A stretch of 64,000 bases of DNA from Dyadobacter tibetensis Y620-1 (GTDB lineage Bacteria; Bacteroidota; Bacteroidia; Cytophagales; Spirosomataceae): contig NZ_AZQN01000001.1 of assembly GCF_000566685.1 (NCBI RefSeq), forward strand, positions 434,001 through 498,000, written 5' to 3'. The notes beneath the pieces are model-generated. The model made no database searches and was not told the origin of the DNA. It was given only the letters and a program-made list of their open reading frames with translations. The position numbers were made by a program, and so were the translations under genes. Below are positions 19,388 through 28,749 of this stretch, one piece after another; the first letter of the stretch is position 1; the number at the start of each line of letters is the position of its first letter.

Positions 19388-19843
19388 TTAGGGCGTGCGA
19401 GTCCAGTAGGATGACCGACCAAGGAGTGGAATACCGATATAGCCCCTGATTTGAAGCGTACCATCCTGGAGTTTCATCAGGCAGCTATACGTTCGACCAC
19501 TTTTCGGATCATAAAGACTTCCTCCTTCCCATTGATCATCCTGATACTGGAAACCCAGTAGAATATCAATTGAATATAAATTTCTCTGGCGAAGATTAGA
19601 ATCCGGGTTTTTGACGTCCTGGGGGTAAGATTTTCCATCACGTTGTAATAAATCTTTCGCATATATCAGTTTGCCAAAATACCGGTCGTCACGCTTATAT
19701 ATTTCAACGGCTTCGTTTTTATCTTCGTTTATCCATTCACCTATAATTTTGTCAGCTCGGTTGTTTTGACCGAATCCGGGAAAAGAAAGAAAAAGTAGAA
19801 CAACAAATAATGCAAAAGATTTTGAAACGGTCATGCCATTCAT
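19388..19843 (-). CDS. DUF2147 domain-containing secreted protein
   Basis: The 151-residue protein has a signal peptide (to about residue 25, FLSFPGFGQ) and the DUF2147 pattern: IIGEWINEDKNEAVEIYKRD near the N-terminus, a YFGKLIYA strand, GGSLYDPKSGRTYSCLMKL, and the closing IRGYIGIPLLGRSSYWTR. The family forms a small exported beta-barrel-like fold of unknown function. ATG at 19834 (MTV) is an alternative start. Its promoter is overlaid by a perfect 12-bp palindrome, so regulated expression is likely. The WYL regulator lies directly downstream on the same strand. Confidence 0.85.
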   Translation of the reverse strand: MNGMTVSKSFALFVVLLFLSFPGFGQNNRADKIIGEWINEDKNEAVEIYKRDDRYFGKLIYAKDLLQRDGKSYPQDVKNPDSNLRQRNLYSIDILLGFQYQDDQWEGGSLYDPKSGRTYSCLMKLQDGTLQIRGYIGIPLLGRSSYWTRTP

Positions 19844-20155
19844 CTAAGGTGTAGGAATGTTTGATTAGTACTATTTTTTATAATGTACAAAAATAGTACT
19901 AAAAAAATTAAACTATCAAGAATTTCGATTTCTTTATCGGTATTCGTCTGTATATTTCAATTTAAAGAGCATTTACACTCCATATAATAGGCTTATTTAG
20001 CTTAGCAGGTATTGTAAGATCTGCTTATCGTATTGAAAAAGTTAAACAATTATTATTCCAGTAATAAGTTACTTACATCGGTATGGAATGGGAAAAATAA
20101 TATAACTGTGTTCGGTTTTAGTGAATCAGAACTTTATTGGGCTGAGCTTATATTA
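19844..20155. other. Intergenic region upstream of the DUF2147 gene
   Basis: No gene. It contains the DUF2147 promoter with its palindrome (19867-19919). The remaining ~235 bases are AT-rich without recognisable structure. Confidence 0.5.
19867..19919 (-). promoter_or_regulatory. Promoter of the DUF2147 gene overlapped by a 12-bp palindrome
   Basis: On the minus strand TTG (19919-19917), a 21-base spacer and TATTTTTG (19895-19888) form a promoter. The perfect inverted repeat AGTACTATTTTT / AAAAATAGTACT (19867-19878, 19889-19900) covers the -7 box and the expected transcript start, where a repressor would bind. Confidence 0.5.
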
Positions 20156-20611
20156 TCAGACAGAAGTGCTTCCACCAAGATTATTTCCTTTATACATGGT
20201 TAATCCATGTTCCAAGTAGAGTTTTAGCCTAACCACAAAATAAGACCAGATACGCATCTGCTTGTTATACTGGGCCATTCCATCGGGGCTGGAATCCCAT
20301 TCTTTTTCTATAATAATTATCTTTGAAAGATTTGAAGAGATTTCGGTCACAGAAATACTTACATCAGTAGTGATACCTGTAAAATTCCAGGTAAACGTCA
20401 GTACTTCGTCAGTCTTAGGAAGGGGAGGATGAAGGTGCAATTTTACCTTTTTATGCTTGTTTTTTGTCCATAGATAGCCGTACGATGTGGCTTTCAAATC
20501 ATTATCATATGCCTTAAAATAAGCAATTAAGCGCTCTGGCACTACCAACGTTTCTTGAATAATCTGGCGTGGTTTATAAATGTATAGTTCCGTTATCGCT
20601 TTAAGTCTCAT
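20156..20611 (-). CDS. SRPBCC / AHSA1-like protein
   Basis: The 151-residue protein looks like an SRPBCC (START-like) helix-grip fold. It has the central strand VLTFTWNFTG, alternating strands TDVSISVTEI and SKIIIIEKEW, and a long C-terminal helix (RIWSYFVVRLKLYLEHG) very similar to the end of AHSA1-domain proteins. Such proteins bind small hydrophobic ligands; no specific role can be given. No signal peptide. It diverges from the RsmB-type gene and has no operon partner. Confidence 0.7.
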   Translation of the reverse strand: MRLKAITELYIYKPRQIIQETLVVPERLIAYFKAYDNDLKATSYGYLWTKNKHKKVKLHLHPPLPKTDEVLTFTWNFTGITTDVSISVTEISSNLSKIIIIEKEWDSSPDGMAQYNKQMRIWSYFVVRLKLYLEHGLTMYKGNNLGGSTSV

Positions 20612-20762
20612 ATTCTTATTAATAAGAGTGACTATCGTTTCAGGTTGGAGAAATATGGAGGGACCAGGTCATCAAGGTAGTTAATATAGTTACAAATAAC
20701 GAAGGGCTCCCCTTGAAATTTTGTTTTAATCACTTTCAGTATCAAACTGATTCAGCTTTTCA

Positions 20763-20770
20763 TAGCTTTG
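20763..20770 (+). promoter_or_regulatory. -7 element of the RsmB-type gene (TAGCTTTG)
   Basis: An exact TAnnTTTG box ends 31 bases before the start codon and predicts a leader of about 25 bases. No clear -33 box. Confidence 0.45.
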
Positions 20771-20801
20771 CAGGTACAAAAATGAACTTAATGCGTATTA
20801 T

Positions 20802-22019
20802 ATGAGGCTACATAGAAGTCTGGCAGAGGCCGTGATAGGTGGAATGATAGAGATATTTCAGCATAATCGACAAGCTGATAAGGTGGTTGATATGTTATTA
20901 AAGTCTAATAAAAAATGGGGGAAAAGAGATCGGTCCTTTATAGCCGAACATCTTTATGAGATGGTGAGATGGTGGCAGCTAGTTCGATATACTGCCGAGA
21001 TTGAGGAGCCCGAGAGTCGGGAAGATTACTGGAGGATTTTACAGGCCTGGTTAACTATAAAAGCCGATCATTTGGGCACATCTTCCATAACGGATATACC
21101 AGACTGGCCCGAGTTTAACCTAAGTCTGTCAGGTTTGTTTGAACTGAGATACCAAAAGGCAAAAGGGATCAGAGGAGTTATTCACTCTATTCCTGATTGG
21201 CTTGACAAGGTAGGAGTGTCCGAATTAGAGGAAAAGTGGGTAACCCAGCTTCAAGCACAAAACAGACAGGCACCACTTTATTTACGTGTGAACAGCTTAA
21301 AAACTACGCCTGACAAGGTTATAGCTATATTTGGAGCCGAACAGGCGATCCAGGTTGAGGAGGTTCCCTCTGCCATCAGACTGTTAAAAAGAGAGCAGGT
21401 GGCCAATAGAGACAGTTTCAAAATGGGGTATTTTGAAGTACAGGATGTGGGATCTCAGAAAATTGCCCCTTTCTTAAATCCTCAGCCTGGTGAATTGGTT
21501 GTAGACGCCTGTGCAGGGGGAGGTGGTAAGACCTTGCATATAGCAGCACTTATGAAGAATCAGGGGAATATTATTGCTATGGATACTGAACCTGCCAAGC
21601 TGTTTGAGTTGCAGCGTAGAGCGAAAAGAGCGGGAGTGGAAATAATTAAAACAAGATCTTTAGATGAAATTAATAGCTTGCATGGTCGCGTAGATCGATT
21701 ATTACTGGATGTTCCTTGCTCGGGTTTAGGGGTTTTACGCCGTCATCCGGATAGTAAATGGAAGCTAACACCAGCGTTCCTCCAGCAGATTAAAAAGACT
21801 CAAAGAGTTATTTTACGGGATTATTCCGAAATGGTAAAAGTAGGAGGAACAATGGTTTACGCCACCTGTAGTATTCTCCCTTCCGAATCTGAAGAACAGA
21901 TTCAGGGATTCCTGGCGGATACTGCTGAAAAATGGCTCTTGGTTTCCGAAAGCAGAACAAATCCAGCGACAGAGGATTGCGATGGATTCTATATGGCAGC
22001 ACTTGTTAGACAAAGTTAA
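20802..22019 (+). CDS. RsmB/NOP-family RNA (cytosine-5) methyltransferase
   Basis: The 405-residue protein has an N-terminal NusB-like helical part, then the SAM-dependent Rossmann domain. Motif I is VVDACAGGGGKTLHIA, the SAM acidic residue follows in IIAMDTEP, and the catalytic pair of cysteines is in LDVPCSGLGVLRRHPDSKW and MVYATCSILPSESEEQ. This layout marks m5C methyltransferases acting on 16S rRNA (C967 in E. coli) or related RNA. It is cytoplasmic. It is followed 120 bases later by tex in the same direction, but tex appears to have its own promoter. Confidence 0.9.
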   Translation: MRLHRSLAEAVIGGMIEIFQHNRQADKVVDMLLKSNKKWGKRDRSFIAEHLYEMVRWWQLVRYTAEIEEPESREDYWRILQAWLTIKADHLGTSSITDIPDWPEFNLSLSGLFELRYQKAKGIRGVIHSIPDWLDKVGVSELEEKWVTQLQAQNRQAPLYLRVNSLKTTPDKVIAIFGAEQAIQVEEVPSAIRLLKREQVANRDSFKMGYFEVQDVGSQKIAPFLNPQPGELVVDACAGGGGKTLHIAALMKNQGNIIAMDTEPAKLFELQRRAKRAGVEIIKTRSLDEINSLHGRVDRLLLDVPCSGLGVLRRHPDSKWKLTPAFLQQIKKTQRVILRDYSEMVKVGGTMVYATCSILPSESEEQIQGFLADTAEKWLLVSESRTNPATEDCDGFYMAALVRQS

Positions 22020-22050
22020 ATTTACTTTTGTTTAATACTGAGCTATTTGG

Positions 22051-22090
22051 TGTTTACATTTGTTTTTATAGTGTAATTAATAAATGTAAA
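22051..22090 (+). promoter_or_regulatory. Promoter region of tex with inverted repeat TTTACATTT/AAATGTAAA
   Basis: TACATTTG (22055-22062) fits a -7 box. It lies in the left arm of a 9-bp inverted repeat (22053-22061 with 22082-22090, 20-base spacer) that would span the transcript start. The -33 box is not clear. Confidence 0.45.
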
Positions 22091-22139
22091 TTCAAAACAT
22101 TATGATCACTAATCTTTACAATGCAGAATAATAAATTAA

Positions 22140-24260
22140 ATGAATGTTAAATTAATATCTTCAGAGCTATCGATCCCAACAACCCAGATCGAGCAGACCA
22201 TTCGAATGATTGAAGAGGGGGCTACCGTGCCTTTTATGGCACGGTATCGCAAGGAGGCCACCGGAGGGTTGGATGAAGTACAGATTGGGGCCATAAAAGA
22301 TGCCTATCAGAGGCAAATTGAGGTTATAAAGCGTCGTGAAGCAATTTTGAAAGCCATTCAGGAACAAGATAAACTCACACCTGAACTACGGTTGAAATTA
22401 GAACAATCCTGGTCTTTAACCGATCTGGAGGACTTGTATCTACCATTCAAACAAAAACGCAAAACGAGAGCGATTCTGGCCATTGAAAAAGGACTTCAAC
22501 CCCTGGCGCAAACTATCTTTGAAGGGAGGTTACATAACAAAATTCAAGAGGCAAAGACGTATTTGAAGAAGGACGTCACGGACGTTGACTCGGCCTTACA
22601 AGGCGCAAGAGATATTATTGCAGAATGGATTAACGAAAATCAGGATGCGAGAACCAGAATTCGTAATCTCTTTAATAAAGAGGCCGTTATTTCTTCTAAG
22701 GTCAAGAAGAATAAGGAGGAAGATGGAGTGAAATATAGAGATTACTTCGCCTTCTCTGAGACCTTATCTAAAATTCCTTCACACAGACTACTAGCCATTC
22801 GTCGCGGCCAGGAAGAAGGAATTTTATCAGTATCAATCGCCCCTGATGAAGACAAAGCCCTTGAACAGCTCGACCGGCTATTTGTAAAGGGCACGGAGTC
22901 ATCCAAAGACGAATTAATTCTGGCCGTCTCTGATAGTTATAAACGACTGCTGCGGCCTAGTATGGAGACAGAATTCTCGAATTTCTCTAAGGAAAAGGCT
23001 GATATCAGTGCAATTCAAATTTTTTCCGATAATCTGCGCCAACTCCTATTAGCTTCTCCTTTGGGTCAGAAAACAGTAATTGCCATTGATCCGGGGTATA
23101 GAACTGGCTGTAAAGTGGTTGTACTGGATCCTCAGGGTACCTTATTGTCCGATACGGTCATATATCCTTTCGACCGTAGTAAAGAAGCCGCTGCTGTAAT
23201 TACAGATTTGCTCCAGGTATATAAGGCAGAGGCCGTAGCAGTGGGTAATGGAACCGCGGGTAGGGAAACAGAAGATTTTGTGTTAAAAGTTCTGCAGCAA
23301 CTTGGCAAAACAGACGAAATAGGACTGTTTATGGTAAGTGAACAGGGAGCCTCCATCTATTCTGCTTCAGATGTTGCTCGTGAAGAATTTCCCGACAAAG
23401 ACGTTACCGTTAGAGGGTCGATTTCTATTGGACGTCGGCTAATGGATCCTTTGGCAGAACTTGTAAAAATAGATCCGAAATCTATTGGTGTAGGGCAGTA
23501 TCAACATGACGTAGATCCATCCGCTCTAAAGTCAGCCCTGGACACTGTAGTGGAAAGTTGTGTAAACTCGGTGGGGGTCAATTTGAATACGGCCAGTAAG
23601 CACCTATTACGCTATGTTTCCGGACTAGGGCCTGCCTTGGCTCAAAATATTGTAGATTACCGGCAGGCTAATGGTGCCTTTCAAAGTCGACAACAGTTAC
23701 TTAAGGTAGCACGACTGGGGAATAAAGCCTTCGAACAAGCCGCTGGATTCCTTAGAATAGATCAGGCTAAAAATCCCTTAGATGCTAGTGCGGTTCATCC
23801 AGAAAGATACGGAATCGTTCAGAAAATGGCTGAAGATTTACAGACGACCGTTGCTGAACTGATGCATAACAGTGAAAAGAGAAGGCAAATACAGCTTCAA
23901 CGATATGTATCGGAGGATGTAGGGTTACCAACTTTGCAGGATATTTTGAAGGAATTAGAAAAACCCTCCAGAGATCCCAGGAAACCTGTTCAAAAGTTTT
24001 CATTCGATCAATCGGTACGTAAGCCAGAGGATTTAAGGGAAGGAATGGTACTGCCCGGTATTATTACCAATATCACTGCGTTTGGCGCCTTTGTTGATAT
24101 TGGTGTTAAACAAGATGGACTGGTGCATGTCTCACAGTTAGCCGATAAATTCGTGAAAGATCCCAATGAGGTGGTTAGACTTCAGCAAGTCGTTCAGGTA
24201 AAGGTTACGGAGGTTGACCTAAATAGAAAGCGTATTGCGCTCAGTATGAAAGGTATGTAA
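22140..24260 (+). CDS. tex: Tex-family RNA-binding transcription accessory protein
   Basis: The 706-residue protein has the Tex layout: an N-terminal helical region with ATVPFMARYRKEATGGLDE, a YqgF/RuvC-like domain (about 320-450, TVIAIDPGYRTGCKVVVLD, AVAVGNGTAGRETE, EQGASIYSASDVAREEFP), a helix-hairpin-helix module (LLRYVSGLGPALAQNIVDYR) and a C-terminal S1 RNA-binding domain (about 635-705, GMVLPGIITNITAFGAFVDI). Tex/Spt6-like proteins bind nucleic acids and act on transcription elongation and RNA turnover. All domains look complete; it is slightly shorter than proteobacterial Tex. A strong stem-loop follows the stop codon. Confidence 0.93.
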   Translation: MNVKLISSELSIPTTQIEQTIRMIEEGATVPFMARYRKEATGGLDEVQIGAIKDAYQRQIEVIKRREAILKAIQEQDKLTPELRLKLEQSWSLTDLEDLYLPFKQKRKTRAILAIEKGLQPLAQTIFEGRLHNKIQEAKTYLKKDVTDVDSALQGARDIIAEWINENQDARTRIRNLFNKEAVISSKVKKNKEEDGVKYRDYFAFSETLSKIPSHRLLAIRRGQEEGILSVSIAPDEDKALEQLDRLFVKGTESSKDELILAVSDSYKRLLRPSMETEFSNFSKEKADISAIQIFSDNLRQLLLASPLGQKTVIAIDPGYRTGCKVVVLDPQGTLLSDTVIYPFDRSKEAAAVITDLLQVYKAEAVAVGNGTAGRETEDFVLKVLQQLGKTDEIGLFMVSEQGASIYSASDVAREEFPDKDVTVRGSISIGRRLMDPLAELVKIDPKSIGVGQYQHDVDPSALKSALDTVVESCVNSVGVNLNTASKHLLRYVSGLGPALAQNIVDYRQANGAFQSRQQLLKVARLGNKAFEQAAGFLRIDQAKNPLDASAVHPERYGIVQKMAEDLQTTVAELMHNSEKRRQIQLQRYVSEDVGLPTLQDILKELEKPSRDPRKPVQKFSFDQSVRKPEDLREGMVLPGIITNITAFGAFVDIGVKQDGLVHVSQLADKFVKDPNEVVRLQQVVQVKVTEVDLNRKRIALSMKGM

Positions 24261-24263
24261 AGT

Positions 24264-24300
24264 AATATCATTGGGGAATACATATTTCCCAATGATATTT
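24264..24300 (+). terminator. Stem-loop after tex
   Basis: A perfect 12-bp stem (24264-24275 with 24288-24299, AATATCATTGGG/CCCAATGATATT) begins three bases after the tex stop. There is no long T-run, so termination strength is uncertain. It overlaps the 5' end of the longest frame for the next gene, arguing that the next gene starts later. Confidence 0.6.
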
Positions 24301-24375
24301 AGAAAATATTATAGAGATTTATCGAACATCGCCTGGCTGCTACTTGTTGGGCTGTATAAAGCCTCTTATATTTTT

Positions 24376-24834
24376 ATGAAAGAATTATATTTTAAACAGC
24401 AGCTACCGATAGATCTGGCTCAGGCATGGGAGTTCTTTTCAAGTCCTCTGAATCTTAAGGAAATTACCCCAGCCTATATGGATTTTACTGTACTCAGCCG
24501 TCATCAGGGCAGTAAAATGTATCCTGGGCAAATCATTAATTATACGGTTAAGCCAATTCTAGGTATCCCCCTACAATGGACTACCGAAATCACGCAGGTA
24601 GTCGAGCAGCAATATTTCATTGATGAGCAAAGGTTCGGGCCCTATGCCTTTTGGCATCATCAGCATCGATTTACTCCCATACCAGGTGGAACTTTAATGG
24701 AGGATTTGCTCCATTACAAAATTCCGTTTGGCCCCATTGGAGCGCTGGTAGACCGTCTTTATATCCATCAACAGGTCCAGGATATATTTGCCTATCGAAC
24801 CAAGGTACTCACAGAGCGGTTTGGAATTCTGTAG
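24376..24834 (+). CDS. SRPBCC family ligand-binding protein
   Basis: From ATG 24376 the 152-residue product begins KELYFKQQLPIDLAQAWEFF, the usual opening of SRPBCC proteins of the cell-division-inhibitor/YfiH-neighbour type. It continues with SSPLNLKEITPAYMDF, an IPLQWTTEI strand, WHHQHRF and MEDLLHYKIPFGPIG. A longer frame from 24271 would add 35 residues that overlap the tex stem-loop and do not fit the family, so I prefer the internal start. The ligand is unknown. The stop lies one base from the end of the converging porin gene. Confidence 0.78.
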   Translation: MKELYFKQQLPIDLAQAWEFFSSPLNLKEITPAYMDFTVLSRHQGSKMYPGQIINYTVKPILGIPLQWTTEITQVVEQQYFIDEQRFGPYAFWHHQHRFTPIPGGTLMEDLLHYKIPFGPIGALVDRLYIHQQVQDIFAYRTKVLTERFGIL

Positions 24835-24835
24835 C

Positions 24836-26158
24836 CTAGAAATTGTACTGTACCCTGCAGGTAAAGACATTGTCGGAAAGGTCTTGGGCGTATCCTTGTA
24901 AAGCCGTAGATTCATTTCGGACCATATCATAATAAAATATAAACTTCAGGGTTCTATTGGCCCGATGGAGGTAGCCAAGGCCAAAGGTATCGTATCGGAT
25001 ATCTGCCGCAGAAAATCCTCGTTCAGCAGTAATATCTGCCCCTTTTACCTTGCGATTGGGGTCGTACCAGTCATATTTGAAAATCAACTGATGGTCGTCA
25101 TTGCCTAGATTCTGGATCAAATAAAAGTAGGCTCCATTGAAATTACGAATGTATAATGGGGCCTTTATGTTATTGATCATGGGATATTCTCCGGGAGATT
25201 CACTACTATTTTGAGTACCCGTCTGCTTTCCGAACATATATTCTGCACGAAGTTCTGTAGTATAAGGCTCAGGATTAACTTTAAGCTGTAGGTCCGCACC
25301 TAAGTATTCTCTAGGAGATATTTTATTGATGTTCTTCGCCGATGAGTCTCTGATTGCCTGAAAATGATTTGAGCTATGTTGGGTACGGTATATTTCAGTT
25401 CCCTGGCTGGTTATACCGCCAAGGTATCCGGAGATTCCTGCTGAAAGGATGATTTCATTCTTATCTTGAAGCGTAGTAGGTTTTAGGCTTATTCTTCCGA
25501 TCACGTCTTTATGACTGTCATAATCTACTGGCCCTGCCAAGCCCTGACCATTAAATACACCAAGATCTAATTTTAACCTACTAAGCCCAGTGGTGGAGGT
25601 CCGGCTGCTGACCGTTAGCATGGCACCAATGTCCCGTTCGGTTTTCATTAATATCTGAGACATTCGTCCGCGTTCCGGGGATTCCCTATTGGAAGACGAT
25701 AAATTTATCTCATGTCCAAATGGTCGGGCAAATACCCCGGTAGTAAGTGCAAAAAGTTTAAATCTATTCTCGTAAAATCTTCCCCAAAAATCTCGGATAG
25801 CCACTCCTCTTTCCGAACCATCGAATTGGAATACAAAATAGGAGGTTGGCTGGCCCTTCTTATTCATATGGGCATAGTCGACCCTTAGACGTCCCCGACG
25901 AATCATAAAACGATTATTCGCGTTGTCAGCAAAATTGGGTCCTACATAAGTTTCTGCTCCCTTTGCCGACGTAAACTGAAATTGTGGCTGTATATATCCG
26001 CTCAACTTAACCCTATTATATCGTTCGTATATTCCCAGCATACCCTTGCCCATCTGGTTGGTCGTATCCACCATATCCATCAAAAAACGCTGGGCTCTGG
26101 ACTGAGATGGTAGGAAAAAAAGGAAGAAAATCGCCGTAGCGGTTAACTTGATTTTCAT
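24836..26158 (-). CDS. Outer-membrane porin (phosphate-selective OprO/OprP-like)
   Basis: The 440-residue protein has a signal peptide (to about residue 22, LPSQSRAQ). It then has beta-barrel sequence typical of the porin family: VKLSGYIQPQFQF, NRFMIRRGRLRVDYAH, FVFQFDGSERGVAIRDFWGR, TGVFARPFGHEINLSSSNRE. It ends in an aromatic C-terminal strand (FTCRVQYNF) suited to outer-membrane insertion. Substrate specificity cannot be read; no phosphate-uptake genes lie nearby. Transcribed alone from an AT-rich upstream region. Confidence 0.85.
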   Translation of the reverse strand: MKIKLTATAIFFLFFLPSQSRAQRFLMDMVDTTNQMGKGMLGIYERYNRVKLSGYIQPQFQFTSAKGAETYVGPNFADNANNRFMIRRGRLRVDYAHMNKKGQPTSYFVFQFDGSERGVAIRDFWGRFYENRFKLFALTTGVFARPFGHEINLSSSNRESPERGRMSQILMKTERDIGAMLTVSSRTSTTGLSRLKLDLGVFNGQGLAGPVDYDSHKDVIGRISLKPTTLQDKNEIILSAGISGYLGGITSQGTEIYRTQHSSNHFQAIRDSSAKNINKISPREYLGADLQLKVNPEPYTTELRAEYMFGKQTGTQNSSESPGEYPMINNIKAPLYIRNFNGAYFYLIQNLGNDDHQLIFKYDWYDPNRKVKGADITAERGFSAADIRYDTFGLGYLHRANRTLKFIFYYDMVRNESTALQGYAQDLSDNVFTCRVQYNF

Positions 26159-26489
26159 TATAGGCTAAAATTATTTGATTGATGTCTGGCTTTAATTTGT
26201 TTAACTGCACCTTAAAAGGGGAGCAGTCAAAATTTATGCAAAGAACAGGATAGTCTTTAACATGCGGAAGGAAATGCTTCAATAATTATTAACTCTTCTG
26301 AAGCAAATGGTATTAATTGAACTTTTAATTTATATAATAAGTATAAAAAGTAACATACTTATATTGCCCATTGTCCTCATTTAGAGATCGATGGAAGCAT
26401 AGCTTTAGATGAAACTGGTGATATATCTTTTTAAAAGTAGTATACTATACATACGTTATAAAAGTATTGTAAGAATCGTTAGTATGATA
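26159..26489. other. AT-rich intergenic region between the porin and CHU_C genes
   Basis: No gene. It contains TATAAAAAGTA (26342-26352) and a related TATAAAAGTATT near 26457. It should hold the porin promoter, but no exact TAnnTTTG box is present on the minus strand. Confidence 0.5.
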
Positions 26490-28691
26490 CTATTTCATTA
26501 TAGTCAACCCTCCTTTTATATTTTGATTACTATAGCGCAATAAGTAGTGGTAGAATCCTGCCGAAATATCAGTGGGGCACCAATTGTCTTTTGAACCGGT
26601 GTAATGTACTTTCTTGCCCCACCTATTGTATACCGTAAAGTCTATAAAAAATTGGTTGCAGTGATCTGCCGGTAGGTCGTCTAAAATGAGGCAATCATTT
26701 TTTCCATCACCGTTGGTAGTAATCACATTGGGTAGCTCAGGAATCTTTTGAGCTGGTACATCTTCTACGTTTATGAGCATAGAGACGGTATCGGTCTCAG
26801 CTTTGCAGGCCTGGTCAGTGATGATGAAATCGATGAGAAATGGCCGAGAGGCTTCGCCCTGTAACACGCGGCAGTCGGGCTTCCATAGAAAGGTGGAGCT
26901 CAGGTCAAATTGCCCTCGCTTGGAATCAAATTGCATGCCCATTTCATTCATATCGAAGTCCCGGCCCCGAGCAGTTAGTATGATAAGACTGGTATCTATA
27001 TCATTCCCGGTTACCTGGAAAGAAATAGGCGTGGGTTCATCGATCCGAAATAGGATGGAATCGTAAGGGTGATTATGCGTTATAGATGGAGGATGATTCT
27101 CATTACGGGCAATTAGAAAGTAGATGGTTTTGATTTTTTTTAGTCCGTTATCCAAGCAACGCTGGTCTTCTCCTAAAAAATCGACGGCTATTACTTCCCC
27201 TTCTTTAGCGTCGCAGGGAGGGGTCCATGAAAATTTTTGCTGCACTTTACCCTTGCCTGAAACTGGTAAGAATACCATGCCATAATCGGTTAACGCAAAT
27301 GATCTTCCTGAAGCGGAAAGAGCCAATTGATCCAGATCTATATCATTACAGAAAACATCGAAGCTGGTATTTTTACCTGCCGCTACGGTAATAGTGTCTG
27401 AGGGCAAAGCCGTGGACAATTCAGGTGGATTATTACCTGTTTCTGTCCTTTGTATTAGTAGACTCAGCGTATCCCTAAGAGGTAAAGGGCAGGTATTGTC
27501 CTCAGCAATTAGCTCCAGTCGCATTGGACGGTTATCATAGGAAACAAAACAGTCATCCAGACATACGTCGAAACGAAGGGTGTCCTTACCCGTATGGGTA
27601 TTAAACTGAGCGGGAAGCAGATTAAAATATTTATTTCCTGTATTGAGCGCTAGCCCACTTATTTTTAAGCTTTGATTGGGAGTTGGGTCGATTACGGCGA
27701 CTTCAAAGCAATTGGGATCTCCTTTATTTATCTTGATTATCTGTGAATGGTCTGTATACTGGTCGCTCCCCTTGGGCTTAAACAAAAGTATAGGAGGGTC
27801 CTGTCTGGGGCAATCAACTACCTTTAACTGAAAATCTCGGGTTACTGTCCCGATTTTCTCTCCCTTACGATACTCGTCGATACGTACTGCGAAGACATAA
27901 AGGCCTATATGAGAGGCGGTAACAGAGAGTAGTCCCGTTTTTGAATTTACTCGTAAAGGACTGGGCCCCGGAATGATATTCTGCTCATCAATACCATCGG
28001 CCCATGTCAGTAATGGATAATTAGAAGCGCCTAGCCCGGGTGCGCCGGGGTTACTCCTACTGCTAAATCCCTGTCGAGGGGTAATCAAGGTATAGGTAAG
28101 GCTGTCACCATCGGCATCAGTACCTCCAAAGTCGAAGGTGAATGGGGCATTAACACAGGCATAGTCCCCTTTGATTTCACTGAATGAGGGCGACGAATTG
28201 ACAAAGGCGGTTCCGTTTCTGGAGACCGGAGGAATTTCCAGATAAAATAGGCTGCCGGCTTCTCCAGGATTCTTGATATTGGTGATGGAGTTATTTCTGC
28301 AACAGCGATCCCAAATCATGTAATAGCCTTCGGGATCGGAAAATGCGGTTACCTCAAGCCTTACATCGAGGGCATAGGTAATCATGAAAGTTTGTAAAGT
28401 TGAAATTCCACACAAGGGATTAGCGTAGGTGATAGATTTTCGGCTTAATTTTGGAACCGGAATTTGGGCAATGGCTCGATTATCTCTTTTTCGGAAGATA
28501 TAAAGGGTGACATACTCATCTTCCGCACCCGCATCTCCATTCAATGCGTCGAAATACATGGTAAGACCCAAGTTATAATTATAAGGGGCCGTTGGACTTG
28601 CGTTGAAAAAAAGATGCCCGCCCACAATATGAGTGGCTTGCGCATGGACAAAGGCTAATAAGAAAAATAGTGTAAACTTTATTTTCATCAT
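26490..28691 (-). CDS. Large secreted protein with gliding-motility-type C-terminal (CHU_C) domain
   Basis: The 733-residue protein has a signal peptide (FTLFFLLAFVHAQA), then THIVGGHLFFNA, an opening common to Bacteroidota cell-surface proteins. Several Ig/cadherin-like beta domains follow (FDFGGTDADGDSLTYTLITP, VFCNDIDLDQLALSASGR). The C-terminal domain (about 645-733) has the CHU_C/T9SS type B pattern: PNVITTNGDGKNDCL, FTVYNRWGKKVHYTG, AGFYHYLLRY. It is predicted to be exported by the type IX system; function is probably surface-structural or adhesive (inference). It is divergent from rlmD with only 58 bases between. Confidence 0.85.
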   Translation of the reverse strand: MMKIKFTLFFLLAFVHAQATHIVGGHLFFNASPTAPYNYNLGLTMYFDALNGDAGAEDEYVTLYIFRKRDNRAIAQIPVPKLSRKSITYANPLCGISTLQTFMITYALDVRLEVTAFSDPEGYYMIWDRCCRNNSITNIKNPGEAGSLFYLEIPPVSRNGTAFVNSSPSFSEIKGDYACVNAPFTFDFGGTDADGDSLTYTLITPRQGFSSRSNPGAPGLGASNYPLLTWADGIDEQNIIPGPSPLRVNSKTGLLSVTASHIGLYVFAVRIDEYRKGEKIGTVTRDFQLKVVDCPRQDPPILLFKPKGSDQYTDHSQIIKINKGDPNCFEVAVIDPTPNQSLKISGLALNTGNKYFNLLPAQFNTHTGKDTLRFDVCLDDCFVSYDNRPMRLELIAEDNTCPLPLRDTLSLLIQRTETGNNPPELSTALPSDTITVAAGKNTSFDVFCNDIDLDQLALSASGRSFALTDYGMVFLPVSGKGKVQQKFSWTPPCDAKEGEVIAVDFLGEDQRCLDNGLKKIKTIYFLIARNENHPPSITHNHPYDSILFRIDEPTPISFQVTGNDIDTSLIILTARGRDFDMNEMGMQFDSKRGQFDLSSTFLWKPDCRVLQGEASRPFLIDFIITDQACKAETDTVSMLINVEDVPAQKIPELPNVITTNGDGKNDCLILDDLPADHCNQFFIDFTVYNRWGKKVHYTGSKDNWCPTDISAGFYHYLLRYSNQNIKGGLTIMK

Positions 28692-28749
28692 CGCACGGGT
28701 TCGGGAAGTTTTATGAAATATAACAAAAGCTAAGAATAAAAGTAGAAAT

